Both the position numbers and the translations under genes were made by a program. A DNA stretch of 38,128 nt from Bacteroides sp. GTDB taxonomy: Bacteria; Bacteroidota; Bacteroidia; Bacteroidales; Bacteroidaceae. The stretch spans positions 1 to 38,128 of the forward strand of contig JASLIW010000126.1 of assembly GCA_030152865.1 (NCBI GenBank), in the 5' to 3' direction. The notes beneath the pieces were generated by a model that was not told the origin of the DNA, ran no database searches, and saw only the letters and a list, made by a program, of their open reading frames with translations. Positions 9,149-18,900 of this stretch are shown here, in pieces (the first letter of the stretch is position 1; the number at the start of each line of letters is the position of its first letter).

Positions 9149-10744
9149 TTAATTATACCTGTAGCGAATTGGGTCGTCATATTGGACTTGTAGCTCATGA
9201 AGCTCTTCCTTGAGTGTTTTAATAAGTCCTTGTAGCTCATTCTGCTCATAGAGGTTATTTAACTCTGCAGGATCTTTAAGTAAATCATAGAGCTCCCATT
9301 CATCAATGTCTTCGTAGAAGTGAATTAACTTGTAGCGCTCCGTTCTTATGCCGTAGTGTTTCTTTACGGCATGTTCTGCTGGATACTCATAATAGTGATA
9401 GTATAGAGATTTGCGCCAGTTACTAGGTTGCTTACCCTCCAATAAAGGAATCAGAGAGATTCCTTGAATATCTGTAGGAACTTCAATATGGGCCAACTCC
9501 AAGAAAGTAGGAGCATAATCAATGTTTTGTACCAGTTGAGGTATTTCTCCTCTACGGTTAAACCTTTTGGGTAGTTGCATTATTAAAGGAGTTCTCATAG
9601 ATTCTTCATACATAAATCGCTTATCGAACCAGCCATGTTCTCCCATATAGAAGCCTTGATCAGAAGTATATACGATGAGTGTGTTTTCCAACAAATCATT
9701 TTCTTCCAGGTAGTCTAAAACTCTTCCTACATTTTCATCTAAAGATTTCACCGTTTTAAGGTAGTCACGCATATAGCGTTGGTACTTCCACTCAGCCAGT
9801 TCCTTTCCCTTTAAGTTTTGTTTGTAAAAATCCTCTATAATAGGTCCGTAATGTCTGTCCCAGGCCTCCTTTTGTTTTTTATTCATGCGGCCATAGGTGC
9901 CTTTGGTCAATTCTGCGTTAGTATATAGGGATTTTAACGGGCTTTGTTTATCACTTTCTAGCATTTTAAGGTCGTAGATAAGGTCCATGTCTTTATCTAT
10001 ACTCATTTCTTGTTGAGATGCAGCAATTCTGCCTTCATAGTTGTCCCAAAAGGTGGCTGGAAGTTCAAATTCAACATCTTCATACAGCGCTAAGTGGCAG
10101 GTATCTCCCATCCAATTTCTGTGTACGGCTTTGTGGTGAATAAAAAGAGAAAAAGGTTTCTCTTTGTTTCGCTTATTTTCTAACCAGTCTAAGCTCAAGT
10201 CTGTTATTATATTTGTGACGTAACCATCATGCCTAAGTGTGTCTTCTTCAGTAATGAAGTCTGGATTATAGTAGTCGCCTTGTCCTGGTAGAATCGACCA
10301 ATAGTCGAATCCAGTAGGTTTACTATCTAAGTGCCATTTTCCAATAATGGCTGTTTCATACCCAGCTTTTTGTAGTAGCTTAGGCATTGTTTGCTGGCTT
10401 CCATCAAATGCAGATTCATTGTCTATTTTACCGTTTTTATGGCTGTGCTTTCCTGTGAGCATAGCTGCTCTACTTGGCCCAGAAATAGAGTTACAGACAA
10501 AGCTATTTGTAAAAATAACCCCATCATTAGCAATTCTGTCCAGATTAGGGGTGTCTGCAAAGCGTGTATCATAGCAACTCATCATTTGTGCTGTATGATC
10601 ATCGGTCATGATATAGACTAAGTTAATAGGCTTATCGACATCCTTTTGTTGAGGCTGGCAAGAACTTATTACTCCAGTCAGCGCTAAAGTGCTAGCTAAC
10701 CAAATAGAGCGGGGGTTGTAAGAGTTGTATGTCAATTTATTCAT
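9149..10744 (-). CDS. Family S1 sulfatase, Ser-type, probable N-acetylglucosamine-6-sulfatase
   Basis: This 531-residue sulfatase has the signature S88-G-P-S-R within NSISGPSRAAMLTGKHSHKN. This form is like the GlcNAc-6-O-sulfatases of Bacteroides (SulfAtlas S1_11) and human GNS. The N-terminal metal site is MTDDHTAQMM (about 46-55). KWHLDSKPTGFDYW (about 138-151) and TSDQGFYMGEHGWFDKR (about 361-377) are further family motifs. The C-terminal region with YYHYYEYPAEHAVKKHYGIR and ELYDLLKDPAELNNLY is the usual DUF4976 end. The N-terminus ends in VISSC, a plausible lipobox at C29, followed by QPQQKD, so it is likely a lipoprotein. The serine at the active site requires an anSME maturase. It is the first enzyme gene after susD, behind a 71-base gap holding a hairpin. 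Substrate is inferred. Confidence 0.9.
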   Translation of the reverse strand: MNKLTYNSYNPRSIWLASTLALTGVISSCQPQQKDVDKPINLVYIMTDDHTAQMMSCYDTRFADTPNLDRIANDGVIFTNSFVCNSISGPSRAAMLTGKHSHKNGKIDNESAFDGSQQTMPKLLQKAGYETAIIGKWHLDSKPTGFDYWSILPGQGDYYNPDFITEEDTLRHDGYVTNIITDLSLDWLENKRNKEKPFSLFIHHKAVHRNWMGDTCHLALYEDVEFELPATFWDNYEGRIAASQQEMSIDKDMDLIYDLKMLESDKQSPLKSLYTNAELTKGTYGRMNKKQKEAWDRHYGPIIEDFYKQNLKGKELAEWKYQRYMRDYLKTVKSLDENVGRVLDYLEENDLLENTLIVYTSDQGFYMGEHGWFDKRFMYEESMRTPLIMQLPKRFNRRGEIPQLVQNIDYAPTFLELAHIEVPTDIQGISLIPLLEGKQPSNWRKSLYYHYYEYPAEHAVKKHYGIRTERYKLIHFYEDIDEWELYDLLKDPAELNNLYEQNELQGLIKTLKEELHELQVQYDDPIRYRYN

Positions 10745-10764
10745 TTGGTGTTTTTTTATAACAA

Positions 10765-10810
10765 AATCTAATAAAGAGCCCGTAATGCTCTACTGGCTCT
10801 TTATTAGATT
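10765..10810 (-). promoter_or_regulatory. Strong intercistronic hairpin between susD and the enzyme genes
   Basis: AATCTAATAAAGAGCC at 10765-10780 is the exact reverse complement of 10795-10810, giving a 16-bp stem with a 14-base loop. Read on the minus strand, it begins eight bases after the susD stop triplet and is followed by TTGTT. It could be a partial terminator or a 3' stabiliser that sets susCD expression above the enzymes, as is common in Bacteroides PULs. Confidence 0.8.
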
Positions 10811-10815
10811 GATAA

Positions 10816-12513
10816 TTAGTATCCAAAGTTTTGATCAGATGAATTTAAAGCTTCATTACCATTGATTTCGTCAAGAGGGATAGGGAGTCTTAAATTCTTT
10901 TTTAAGAAATCTGAGCTTATGTTTTTATTGTTAAACACACGGTCTTTAAACTTGTGTAGACCTATGCTGGGATCGGTTGCAAAAGTTGCACTAATGTGAT
11001 GATTATTGTGGCGCTCAAGTAAGTCTTTAAAGTAACTTTCTCCTTTTATTCGGGCATCAAGAAACATTGTAGGTTCTCCTGCCAACTCAAATAGGCGCTC
11101 TCTATATATTTTAGTGCGAATCTCTTCCTGAGTCGATTCAGGGCTCCAGTTTGCGGGGTGTATAGCGGGAGTCGCTCCTGAGTTTCTAGCTCTTTCTAAG
11201 ACTAAGTTTGCCAATTCTACTGCCTTGGAAGTGTTGCCTAGCTCATTTTCAATATCTGCCATCATTAATAAGAAGTCTGCATACCTATAAAGGATAAGAT
11301 TCTTATTACTATTCTGTGCTTCACTTTCGTAGTCATATTGTTTTTTAAAGAATGGCCACCCATTGTGGTTACCTGTTGCTTTTACAAAGTTATTAATCTG
11401 CCTTTGGTTTAACTCTGATATTTGAGGGTTTGTAGGATCTTCAAATTGATCATAATCTAGCTTCATCACCTGCTGTTCTCCATTTTGCATGTAAGCGAGG
11501 TAGGGGTAGGCATACATTCTTTTATTGTTATTCCTATTTATCCATGTATATAAGAAAGTTTCTGATATGCGTGGATCATCCGGATAAGTACCAACAAACC
11601 AATCATGAAATGATTTATTTACTCGATTACGTCCCCATGATACCCCTTTTCTAGTAGATACTTGGGGTGCAAAAAGCCAGTTACCCCTGTTACCTGAGTA
11701 TTGTGAAGTTGTAGAAAAATTGAGTTGAAAAATAGACTCCTTGGAGCCATTCACATGGTTTACAAAGAGCTGATTAAATTTGGGTTCTAGTTGGTAATTT
11801 CCTTCATCTAGGACCATTTGTCCATACTCTTTGGCTTTATTCCAATAGGGTGATTGGCTATCTTTATCCTGGCAGGCTAGGATCCAATAAAGCTTAGCCA
11901 AATAAGCTCTTGCAGTGTGTAGGCTTGGCCGACCATCTACTTGTGTTGCACCTAAACCTAGGCTAGCTGTTGTAAAGTCTTCCTCAATTTGTTTGATCAG
12001 CTCTTCCTTAGAAGCCTTAGCTTGGTTTAGTGTAGATTCAGTAGAGGGAGTATTGCGTAAGGGTACCTCTCCAAAGCTTGTATACAGATTGAGGTAGCAA
12101 AGGCCTCTAATGAAAGCAGCTTGGGCTTTCATCGCTTGGATATCTGAAGGGTTAAGAGGGCTGTTTTCGAGGTTATAAATAAAGAAGTTACACTCACTGA
12201 TAGTTTTATAAACCCCTGTCCAAAAACCTTTTACAACTACACTTCCTGAAGATATATCTAGTGATGAGTAGCGGTCTGGATCCCCATCATTAGTCTGGGC
12301 CCAGCTTGTGCCTGAGGCACCAACAAATATTTCTTGTATACCTTGTCCATAGGTAGCATAGGTTGTAAGCTGGCCATAGCAGCCATTGAGTGCCATTTGT
12401 GCTGTTTTTACATCTGTAAAAGCTGTTGTACTGTTTAAAGTATAGCTTGGGTGTTCGTCTAAGCAAGAATTAAATAATAGAGATAAAAGTATTATATATA
12501 TTGTTCTTTTCAT
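10816..12513 (-). CDS. susD: SusD-like surface glycan-binding lipoprotein
   Basis: This 565-residue SusD-family protein is the lid of the SusCD outer-membrane importer and binds the glycan at the cell surface. It carries a lipoprotein signal with LLFNSC at residues 12-17. The acidic LDEH right after the Cys fits the Bacteroides export signal for surface display. The N-terminal segment TLNSTTAFTDVKTAQMALNG (about 26-45) and the helical repeats that follow are typical, as are RYADFLLMMADIENELG (about 407-423) and IYRERLFELAGEPTMFLDAR (about 467-486). The C-terminus PIPLDEINGNEALNSSDQNFGY is the classic SusD ending. It follows susC by 11 bases. I see no separate SusE/F-like protein in the locus, so this may be the only dedicated surface binding protein. 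Confidence 0.95.
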   Translation of the reverse strand: MKRTIYIILLSLLFNSCLDEHPSYTLNSTTAFTDVKTAQMALNGCYGQLTTYATYGQGIQEIFVGASGTSWAQTNDGDPDRYSSLDISSGSVVVKGFWTGVYKTISECNFFIYNLENSPLNPSDIQAMKAQAAFIRGLCYLNLYTSFGEVPLRNTPSTESTLNQAKASKEELIKQIEEDFTTASLGLGATQVDGRPSLHTARAYLAKLYWILACQDKDSQSPYWNKAKEYGQMVLDEGNYQLEPKFNQLFVNHVNGSKESIFQLNFSTTSQYSGNRGNWLFAPQVSTRKGVSWGRNRVNKSFHDWFVGTYPDDPRISETFLYTWINRNNNKRMYAYPYLAYMQNGEQQVMKLDYDQFEDPTNPQISELNQRQINNFVKATGNHNGWPFFKKQYDYESEAQNSNKNLILYRYADFLLMMADIENELGNTSKAVELANLVLERARNSGATPAIHPANWSPESTQEEIRTKIYRERLFELAGEPTMFLDARIKGESYFKDLLERHNNHHISATFATDPSIGLHKFKDRVFNNKNISSDFLKKNLRLPIPLDEINGNEALNSSDQNFGY

Positions 12514-12524
12514 GGTTACAAGAT

Positions 12525-15500
12525 TTAAAAGGATACATTAAGACCAAATATGAACGAGCGTGGCTGTGGCATGGAGTTTATATCAACACCTCGTCTTAGT
12601 CCATCGAAAGCAAATGAATTAACTTCAGGATCATAGCCAGAGTAATTTGTTATGATAAATGCGTTTTTCACAGAGGCAAAAACATCTATAGAGTTGAATC
12701 CAATCTTATTCACCAGTAGTTTGGGCAGCTTATAGATTAAGCTAATGTCTGAGCATCTAAGGAAGCTTCCATCCTCTATGTATCTGTCTAAAACAGCTTG
12801 AGTAGGGATGCTACTGTTATAGCCGGGGTAGAGGTTAGATTTGTTTTCGGGTGTCCATGCAGCATAGAAAGCTTTTTTAGTCAAGTTGCTAGCCTGTCTG
12901 CCCGGTAAACTCTCATAGCGAATATTGGCATTGAGTACATCATTGTTATAAACTCCATTAAACGAAGTGGAGAGTGTGAGTGATTTAAAACTTACAGAGG
13001 CTTGGAATCCATAAGTGAAGTCAGGATTAGGGTCTCCAATAATAGTTTTGTCATTTTCATCAATCACTTGGTCGTTATTTGTGTCTACAAACTTTATGTT
13101 TCCAGGGTTTACATTAGATATTTTGGAAGGATGAACCTCATCATTTTCTTGAATTATACCATCTGTCTTATAGCCCCAGAAAAGACCAGGTGCCTTTCCT
13201 TCAATAAAGATGTTTGCAGGGCCAAAGTGATCTCCAATAGAATTACCTAGGTAAGCAACATAGCGCTCATTACCATATGACTTTTCAGGTAGTCCAAGTT
13301 TTTTTATTTTTGCTTTATTGAAAGCTATATTACCTGATAGATTTACATCCCAATCTTTAGTTTGTAGTACATTGGCATTTAGTGTAAACTCTACTCCTTG
13401 ATTAGCTAGTGATCCTTGGTTAGTAAGAATTGATCCAAAACCGACACTTGGCCCTAATGATCTTGATATTAGTAAGTCACTAGTTGTCTTACGATACCAA
13501 TCAAGAGTACCATGTAATCGATTCTGTAGGAACGAAAAGTCTATTCCTGCATTAAAAGAGGCTGTTTTTTCCCATTTCAAATTGGGGTTCTGTAAGTTGC
13601 TAACACCAATAGATAGTTCTTTATCGCCAGTAGGAGAAGCATAATCGGGAGCTTCTGAATAAGTGTAGAAGCTATTGTAAGGGTTGATCGATTGGTTACC
13701 TGTTTGACCATAACCTACTCTGAGCTTTAGTTGATCTATCCAGTTGTAGTTGTCTTTAATAAAGTTTTCTTGTTCTAATCTCCACGCAAGTGAGAATGAA
13801 GGGAAATAAGACCATCTATTGGATGATTTGAATTTGCTGGACCCATCACTACGGAAATTGAGTGTAGCGAGATAGCGTCCTTCTAACATAGACAAGTTAA
13901 CTCTAGCTAGGTAAGATAAGAGTTGGTAGTCTCGTTGAATAGGCTGGTTTTCATTGATTACCCGAGCCATATGCAAGCCTTTAGTACGCAAAGCAGTGCT
14001 CTGAAAGTCACGAGCTGAGGTGATGCGATTTAAAAACTTATATTCATCATAGGTTACACCCACAACCGCACTAAGATTAGCAAAGTTGCTGATTTTTGTG
14101 GAGTAGTTTAATAGGTTTTCTATGGTATAGTTCTTTTTATCTAAGCTGGTAATTCCGAGAGAGCCGTTTTCATTACGACCTCGGAAGAGTTGAAGTCCAA
14201 ACCAGCGGCTTCTATCTTGGATAAGTAGGTTTCCTCCTACACGTGTATTAAATGAGAAGTGTTTATTGATTTTCCAAACAAGATCAGCTGATCCTCTGAA
14301 TGATTTTTCATTTGTGATATCATCATAGTCGTCAAGCCAGCTCCATACTGTAGTTTTCTCCTCATCTGATAAGTTTTGTTCGCCTTCAGGAATAAGGTAT
14401 GGATATGAGTCAATCGCAGTACGAGTAATAGACCCTGTAGCTCCTCCTTTAGTGTCGCCGCCTGACATCATATCATTCTTTTTCAAAGAACCACTGAGTG
14501 AGAGGTTTAAGTCGACAGAGGGAGCTAGCTTCATATTGAAGTTTGATCGGATGCTACCTTGCTTGAGTGATGTTTGTTTAACAACTCCATTGATATCTTT
14601 GAAGTTTGTTGAAATATAATATTTAACGAGTTCACTACCTCCGTTTAGTGTGGCAGAGTAATTTTGAGAAAAAGCAGTGCGATAAATTTCCTTTTGCCAG
14701 TTTCGATAGTTTAATACATGGTATGACATTGGATCTTCAGGGTCATAGACGTTTCCAGAAAATATATATCTGACCTCACCATTCTCTTTAAAAAATTGTT
14801 GAGAGCCTTCTCCTAATTGGGCATTTCTAAAGTCTGCAAACTCCTCCAAATTGATCATTTTATGTAGTCGAGTAGCATTTAAAATAGAGTAGGTGGCGTT
14901 TACATTTACTTTAGTTTTGCCTGGTTTACCCTTCTTGGTAGTAATTAAAATAACTCCATTGGCACCTCTAGATCCATATATGGCCGTAGCAGATGCATCT
15001 TTTAAGACTTGTATGTCTTCAATGTCTTGTGGGTTTAGGCTGGTGAGTGGATCTTGTGCAGTTTGAAAATCTCCACCAAATGCACTTGAAGCGAATTCAC
15101 CTGTTGAGGCTTGAGGGATATTATCTATCACATATAGTGGCTGATTATCTCCTCTTAACGAGTTTGCTCCTCGAATAGTTACGGTGTTTGCTGCTCCAGG
15201 TGTAGCTACTGAGTTACCAATAGTAAGTCCTGCTACTTTTCCTTGTAGGAGATTGTCGACAGATAAGACTGATGTTGCTTCCTGTCCATCTGGTTTTATA
15301 GAGGTTACGGCTCCGGTTAAATCACTTTTTTTCATAGTGCCATACCCAACAACTACCACTTCATCTAGCAGCATGGTATCTTCCTTTAATACGACATTAA
15401 TCGTTTTATTTTTTCCTACTTTTATTTTTTGTGGAAGATATCCTAGGTATGAAAAACTAAGGACAGTTTCTGTATCAGATACTTCAATAGTGTAGTTGCC

Positions 15501-15710
15501 ATCAATATCCGTAATCACTCCTTTTGAAGTGCCTTGTACAACAATATTAACACCAGTTAATGGCTCATTCAACTCATCAACTATTTTTCCTTGTATCTGT
15601 CTTGAGCTGCTTTGTAATGTGTGTGCGTGTGTAATGCCTGTCATACAAAAAAGTAGAAGTAAGAACAGGAATGTACTTAATCGTTTACTTGAGTAATCTC
15701 GTTTTTTCAT
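12525..15710 (-). CDS. susC: SusC-like TonB-dependent outer-membrane transporter
   Basis: This 1061-residue transporter is read from ATG 15710. The open frame runs 24 codons further upstream. I chose 15710 because it starts a proper signal peptide (MKKRD then a Leu-rich core, cleavage near THA-H), and a -7 element at 15780-15787 puts the transcript start downstream of the upper ATG. Domains in order: carboxypeptidase-regulatory-like fold (about 38-110, QGKIVDELNEPLTGVNIVV), TonB box (DEVVVVGYG, 116-124), plug with VTIRGANSLRGDNQPLYVID (about 182-201) and the VLKDASATAIYGSRGANGV motif, then a 22-strand-type barrel ending in FIFGLNVSF. There is no STN domain, so it should not signal through an anti-sigma factor. 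This agrees with control by the divergent regulator. It imports oligosaccharides with SusD. Confidence 0.95.
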   Translation of the reverse strand: MKKRDYSSKRLSTFLFLLLLFCMTGITHAHTLQSSSRQIQGKIVDELNEPLTGVNIVVQGTSKGVITDIDGNYTIEVSDTETVLSFSYLGYLPQKIKVGKNKTINVVLKEDTMLLDEVVVVGYGTMKKSDLTGAVTSIKPDGQEATSVLSVDNLLQGKVAGLTIGNSVATPGAANTVTIRGANSLRGDNQPLYVIDNIPQASTGEFASSAFGGDFQTAQDPLTSLNPQDIEDIQVLKDASATAIYGSRGANGVILITTKKGKPGKTKVNVNATYSILNATRLHKMINLEEFADFRNAQLGEGSQQFFKENGEVRYIFSGNVYDPEDPMSYHVLNYRNWQKEIYRTAFSQNYSATLNGGSELVKYYISTNFKDINGVVKQTSLKQGSIRSNFNMKLAPSVDLNLSLSGSLKKNDMMSGGDTKGGATGSITRTAIDSYPYLIPEGEQNLSDEEKTTVWSWLDDYDDITNEKSFRGSADLVWKINKHFSFNTRVGGNLLIQDRSRWFGLQLFRGRNENGSLGITSLDKKNYTIENLLNYSTKISNFANLSAVVGVTYDEYKFLNRITSARDFQSTALRTKGLHMARVINENQPIQRDYQLLSYLARVNLSMLEGRYLATLNFRSDGSSKFKSSNRWSYFPSFSLAWRLEQENFIKDNYNWIDQLKLRVGYGQTGNQSINPYNSFYTYSEAPDYASPTGDKELSIGVSNLQNPNLKWEKTASFNAGIDFSFLQNRLHGTLDWYRKTTSDLLISRSLGPSVGFGSILTNQGSLANQGVEFTLNANVLQTKDWDVNLSGNIAFNKAKIKKLGLPEKSYGNERYVAYLGNSIGDHFGPANIFIEGKAPGLFWGYKTDGIIQENDEVHPSKISNVNPGNIKFVDTNNDQVIDENDKTIIGDPNPDFTYGFQASVSFKSLTLSTSFNGVYNNDVLNANIRYESLPGRQASNLTKKAFYAAWTPENKSNLYPGYNSSIPTQAVLDRYIEDGSFLRCSDISLIYKLPKLLVNKIGFNSIDVFASVKNAFIITNYSGYDPEVNSFAFDGLRRGVDINSMPQPRSFIFGLNVSF

Positions 15711-15779
15711 AAGTATTAAATGAATGGTTATCAATTTTGATTTTGACTTAATAGTAATAAAAAAGGTTTTTTTGCAATT

Positions 15780-15787
15780 CAAACATA
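15780..15787 (-). promoter_or_regulatory. Probable -7 element of the PUL operon promoter
   Basis: On the minus strand this reads TATGTTTG, an exact TAnnTTTG match, 69 bases before the susC ATG at 15710. I find no TTTG at -33, as expected for a promoter that needs an activator such as the divergent HTCS. Confidence 0.6.
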
Positions 15788-15862
15788 GTAGTTATGACTT
15801 GGATAGTGTGTTTGATATTGTTTAAAAAAGGTCTGTTATCGTCCAAAAAACCCATAAATAGC

Positions 15863-15928
15863 GTTTTTGTGTAGTAAAAACACTATTTTGAACAAAGAGA
15901 TATCTATCTTTAAAGTATTACTAATACT
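15863..15928. promoter_or_regulatory. Two short inverted repeats in the divergent susC/regulator region
   Basis: GTTTTT-GTGTAGT-AAAAAC lies at 15863-15881, and AGTATT-ACT-AATACT lies at 15914-15928, the latter ten bases before the regulator ATG. Both are perfect 6-bp inverted repeats in AT-rich DNA. They could be operator sites for the regulator, or chance. There is also a direct repeat AAAAAAGGT at 15759 and 15824. Confidence 0.3.
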
Positions 15929-15937
15929 AATGACAAT

Positions 15938-18900
15938 ATGCCTTTCAAGTACTTCTTCTTATTTATTTTTCTTCTAATTTCTATTCCAATCTCTTCAAAA
16001 GAAACTTCTTATTACTTTAAGCAAATCTCTCTGGAGGAGGGGCTAAGTCAAGCAACTGTAACTTCAATATTGTATGACAGTAAAGGTTTTTTGTGGATTG
16101 GTAGTAAGGCAGGTCTTAATAGATATGATAGTTATGAGTTGAAAGTTTATAAGAATACAAAAAGCAATACTAATATTCTTCCGCATAATCAGATTCTTTT
16201 TTTGACAGAAGATGCTTTAGGTACAGTTTGGGTCTCTACAGCTAGCGGCATGGCAAGCTATAAAAGAAGTATAGACAATTTCGAGGTCAAGCTTTATGAG
16301 GGTAAGCCGATAAGGGTTCGGTCGTTTGAGTATTTTGAGGGTGGAATGTTTTGGGGTGGTAGTGGGGTATTGTATAAGTATCTATATGAAAGCTCATCCG
16401 TGCAGAAAATAGAGTTTAAGAATGGTGTAACTATAGGAGATCACATTAGTCATATACAGTATTGGAAAGATAGTCTTTATCTCTTAGGCACTAGAAGAGA
16501 TGGAGTATGGGTATTTGATTCTAGTACAAATGAAGTGACTCCAGCTTCTTTTTGCAAGAGTAAGGATATTATCTCTATTTATGTGGATAGTCAGAAAAAT
16601 ATCTGGATATCTCCTTATGGCAATGGGCTGAATTGTTACGCTGAGGATGGTGAGTTTATTGGTAATTACAACACTCAAAATAGTGATTTGAGTCATGATG
16701 TTATTTTGGATATCATAGAAAAAGATCATGAAATCTGGCTGGCAACTGATGGCGGAGGAGTATCACTCTTAAACCTTCAAAACAACCACATCTCTGTTTT
16801 GAAGTATTTCTCTAATGATCCCACTTCTCTACCCGCAAAATCTACTAATTGTCTGTATTTGGATCGGAATGAAAATATGTGGATAGGTACAATTCGATCA
16901 GGTCTTATTGGGATTAAAAAAGTGTTTATGAAAACCTATAAGGATGCGCAACAGGGGAGTGAGTATGGTTTGAGTGAACGGACGGTCTTAGCATTGTTAG
17001 AGGATAGTAATGGGCAGATTTGGGTTGGAACTGATGGCGAGGGGATTAATCGATTTGATCCTAATTCGTCAAAATTTACGCACTATCCGTCAACCTATCA
17101 TATGAAGATTGTTTCGGTTGCAAGTTTTGGGGAAAATCAGCTGTTGCTTTCTAATTTCAGTAAGGGCTTATATACATTTAATAAATTGACAGGCCAAACA
17201 AAGCCCTTTACTTTGGTTAATCAAGCAGTCAATGATAGTGTTTTTAAGTCGGGGCACTCTGTTAATATTCAAGCTTATACTAGTGATAGTATTTATGTCT
17301 ATGCAGATAATATCTATTTATACAGTATAAGTAAAAATCAATTTGAAAAAATTAATTTAGAGGGAGTTGAATACGATTATAGTTTCATGCAAAAACTCAG
17401 TAACAATCGTAGGTTTAGTTATTTAGTTCAAAAGCAACAAGTTTTATTGTTTGACCATCATACAAACTTCATACGGGTAATATGTAAAGTTAAGCCAGGT
17501 ATGACAATCAGTTCACTTGCCGAAGACTTACATGGAAACTTATGGATAGGAACTGACAAAGGGCTTTTGTTGTATGAGAAAGAGACTTCTATGTTAGTAG
17601 AAATAGAGTCGTCCTTAATAACTGAAATATCTTCTTTGGCGTGCGATTACGCTGGGCGATTATGGTTGGGAGTAAAGGGGTCTCTATACGCTTACAATAT
17701 AGCTGAAAACCGTTTTGCTATCTACGGTGATTCTGATGGGGCTCCAACAAATGAGTATTTACCTAAGGCTACCTTGCTAAGTTCGGATGGGGATATCTAT
17801 ATGGGAGGAGTAATGGGATTGTTGCAGATATCTAAACATGCTCCTCAAGAAGAGGTGGATAAGCCTTTGTTACGAGTATCTAGCTTGGCGGTTGATGGCA
17901 AAGCCCTTGTGCATCCTGGCTCTAACCAAACGCTTCGTATTCCATGGAGTCATAGTACTTTATCACTACGTGTACTTCCTTTATCTAAAGATATTTTTAG
18001 AGAGCGTTTTTTTAAATACTTCATAGAGCAGGAGGATAGACTTTTTAATGTGATAGAAACTAGTGAGAAGGAAATTTTATTATACGCTCTACCTGTAGGA
18101 ACTTATTCCATAAAAGTGTCCTGTTCTATGCGTGATGGAGGCTGGACGGCTCCCGAAGAGTTATTGAGCTTTAGAGTGTACCCTCCTTGGTGGCGAAGTG
18201 GGTGGTTTGTTGTTCTCTTATCGCTTGGGATTTTAATGTTATTCTTTTTCTGGCTTCGCTATGTAATACACCGTAAGGAGAGTATTATGGAGCTGGAAAG
18301 GTTAGAGCATGAGCGGGCAGTCAATGAAGAAAAAGTAAGGTTTCTCATAAATGTTAGTCATGAGTTGAGAACACCCCTAACTCTTATCTATGCACCGCTG
18401 AAAAGAATTTTAAAGCAAATGCACTCTGATAATAAGCTTCATGGTGTCTTAGAGTCTATACTAAAACAGGCAGAACACATACGCGATGTATTAAATATGG
18501 TGCTGGATGTGCGCCGTCTTGAAGAGCAAGGGGAGGTAATGAATTTTGCCTCTGTTCAGCTAAAACCTTGGTTGGAGGCTGTATTATCTAAGTTTAAGAC
18601 AGAGTTGGATGCCAGGCAGATTGAGTTGAGAGTAAGTTGTAGAGATGATTTATCCTATGTCTATATGGATCCGATAAAGACCGAAATAGTTCTTTCTAAT
18701 CTCATTGCCAATGCTTTGAAGTTTAGCCCATTAAGCTCATCGTTAAGTATTACTGTTTTAGTACATAGCAAGGATGTGGAGATTCGTGTAGAAGATGAGG
18801 GAATTGGCTTGAGTCATGTTGATATGGATAATCTTTTTAATCGCTTTTATCAGGGAGAGCATAATTATGGTGGATCAGGTATCGGGCTATCGTATGCAAA

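Noticed and set aside
1260..10744. Agar, porphyran or carrageenan degradation as the PUL's purpose
   Set aside because: GH16, GH2 and sulfatases alone would fit, but the GH20 hexosaminidase and the lack of GH117, GH50 and GH86 argue for a GlcNAc-containing substrate. It is not fully excluded.
15711..15782. Longer susC reading frame starting at 15782
   Set aside because: The extra 24 residues precede a proper signal peptide, and the -7 element at 15780-15787 would place the transcript start inside this extension.
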